DNA from: Aurantimicrobium minutum
GTDB lineage: Bacteria; Actinomycetota; Actinomycetes; Actinomycetales; Microbacteriaceae
Length of the DNA: 64,000 nucleotides
Assembly: GCF_029893825.1 (NCBI RefSeq)
Contig: NZ_JARXXV010000001.1
Span: 1,426,001-1,490,000, forward strand
Direction of reading: 5' to 3'
Positions 63,634 through 64,000 of this stretch are shown here, in pieces. The notes beneath the pieces were generated by a model that was not told where the DNA came from, ran no database searches, and worked only from the letters and a program-made list of their open reading frames with translations. Within the stretch, counting starts at the first letter, position 1. Each line of letters begins with the position of its first letter. Both the position numbers and the translations under genes were made by a program.

Positions 63634-64000
63634 ATGGCCGGGTTGTTCATCACCTTCGAAGGTGGAGACGGTTCGGGCAAATCCACCCAAGCAGGCCTAC
63701 TTGCCCAGTGGCTCACCGAAACAGGTCGCACTGTCGTGCGCACCCGTGAACCCGGTGGCACCGACGTGGGTGTTGAGGTGCGCAACCTCGTGCTCCACCA
63801 CCGCGGCGAGATTGATCCCCGTGCTGAAGCTCTGCTCTATGCAGCTGACCGTGCTCACCACGTGGCAACCTTGGTGCGCCCTGCGCTTGAGCGCGGTGAC
63901 GTGGTTATCCAAGACCGCTACTTCGATTCATCCGTGGCATATCAAGGCGCTGGCCGCGTGCTGGATTCGAAAGAAATCCGCGACCTCTCCCTGTGGGCAA
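63634..64000 (+). CDS. tmk: thymidylate kinase, N-terminal part (partial)
   Basis: 122 codons visible before the window ends. MAGLFITFEGGDGSGKSTQ contains the P-loop; REPGGTDVG is the DRx-like lid-binding motif of dTMP kinase, and QDRYFDSSVAYQG the second signature. It phosphorylates dTMP to dTDP. ATG 63634 is 3 bp after the topA stop, in the usual topA-tmk pairing of actinobacteria. The C-terminus is outside the window. Confidence 0.95.
   Translation, partial: MAGLFITFEGGDGSGKSTQAGLLAQWLTETGRTVVRTREPGGTDVGVEVRNLVLHHRGEIDPRAEALLYAADRAHHVATLVRPALERGDVVIQDRYFDSSVAYQGAGRVLDSKEIRDLSLWA

Overview
The window is a contiguous, gene-dense piece of an actinobacterial chromosome of intermediate G+C, most likely a small-genome member of the Microbacteriaceae. 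The evidence is gene order and family content: rplM-rpsI-glmM-coaA-glmS-acpS-alr-tsaE-tsaB-rimI-tsaD-groES-(guaA, guaB3, guaB), ffs next to tRNA-Ser and dnaX, and 6C RNA beside a Flp/Tad locus that leads into topA-tmk. There are also CIRCE operators, TANNNT -10 boxes and several apparently leaderless starts. The genus assignment is inference.

Layout. 1-9.4 kb: end of a ribosomal operon, amino-sugar and cell-wall precursor synthesis (glmM, glmS, alr), CoA and ACP activation (coaA, acpS) and the overlapping t6A tRNA-modification cluster (tsaE-tsaB-rimI-tsaD). 9.5-15.1 kb: a 954-residue kinase-aminotransferase fusion, a THUMP-like methyltransferase, a CIRCE-controlled groES without groEL, and RarD. 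15.1-20 kb: a lone GT32-like glycosyltransferase gene, then three related substrate-binding lipoproteins, one of them internally shortened. 20-27.4 kb (minus strand): guaA, DUF3817, SURF1, glpD, guaB3, guaB. 27.6-31.7 kb: a LivHMGF-type ABC transporter whose LivH carries an extracytoplasmic N-terminal domain; it is the probable partner of the lipoproteins. 31.7-33.8 kb: an A+T-rich HaeIII-type restriction-modification pair, the clearest acquired island. 33.8-35.4 kb: small accessory genes including a PIN-domain toxin-antitoxin pair. 35.4-43.7 kb: tRNA-Ser, SRP RNA, dnaX, recR, an M20 peptidase, lysC-asd and mqo. 43.7-48.6 kb: a three-gene signalling operon followed by tdk and ugd. 48.6-57.7 kb: cell envelope genes (murJ, FemAB-type ligase, metallophosphoesterase, class A PBP), DUF4177, RidA and acsA. 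57.8-60.7 kb: 6C RNA and a minimal Tad pilus locus. 60.8-64 kb: topA and the start of tmk.

Whole-system view. The window is mainly housekeeping: peptidoglycan synthesis (amino sugar, D-Ala, aspartate/diaminopimelate branch, lipid II flipping, cross-bridge, transpeptidation), purine nucleotides, and tRNA, protein and DNA maintenance. The accessory content is one restriction system, one toxin-antitoxin pair, one glycosyltransferase, the expanded amino-acid/amide uptake system and the compact pilus locus. I did not find CRISPR arrays, insertion sequences, prophage or attachment sites. The most unusual items are the shortened binding protein beside its full-length relatives, the one-gene TadB/TadC-like protein, the serine at the catalytic-cysteine position of GuaB3, the signalling operon with an unassigned membrane protein, and the frequent leaderless starts.
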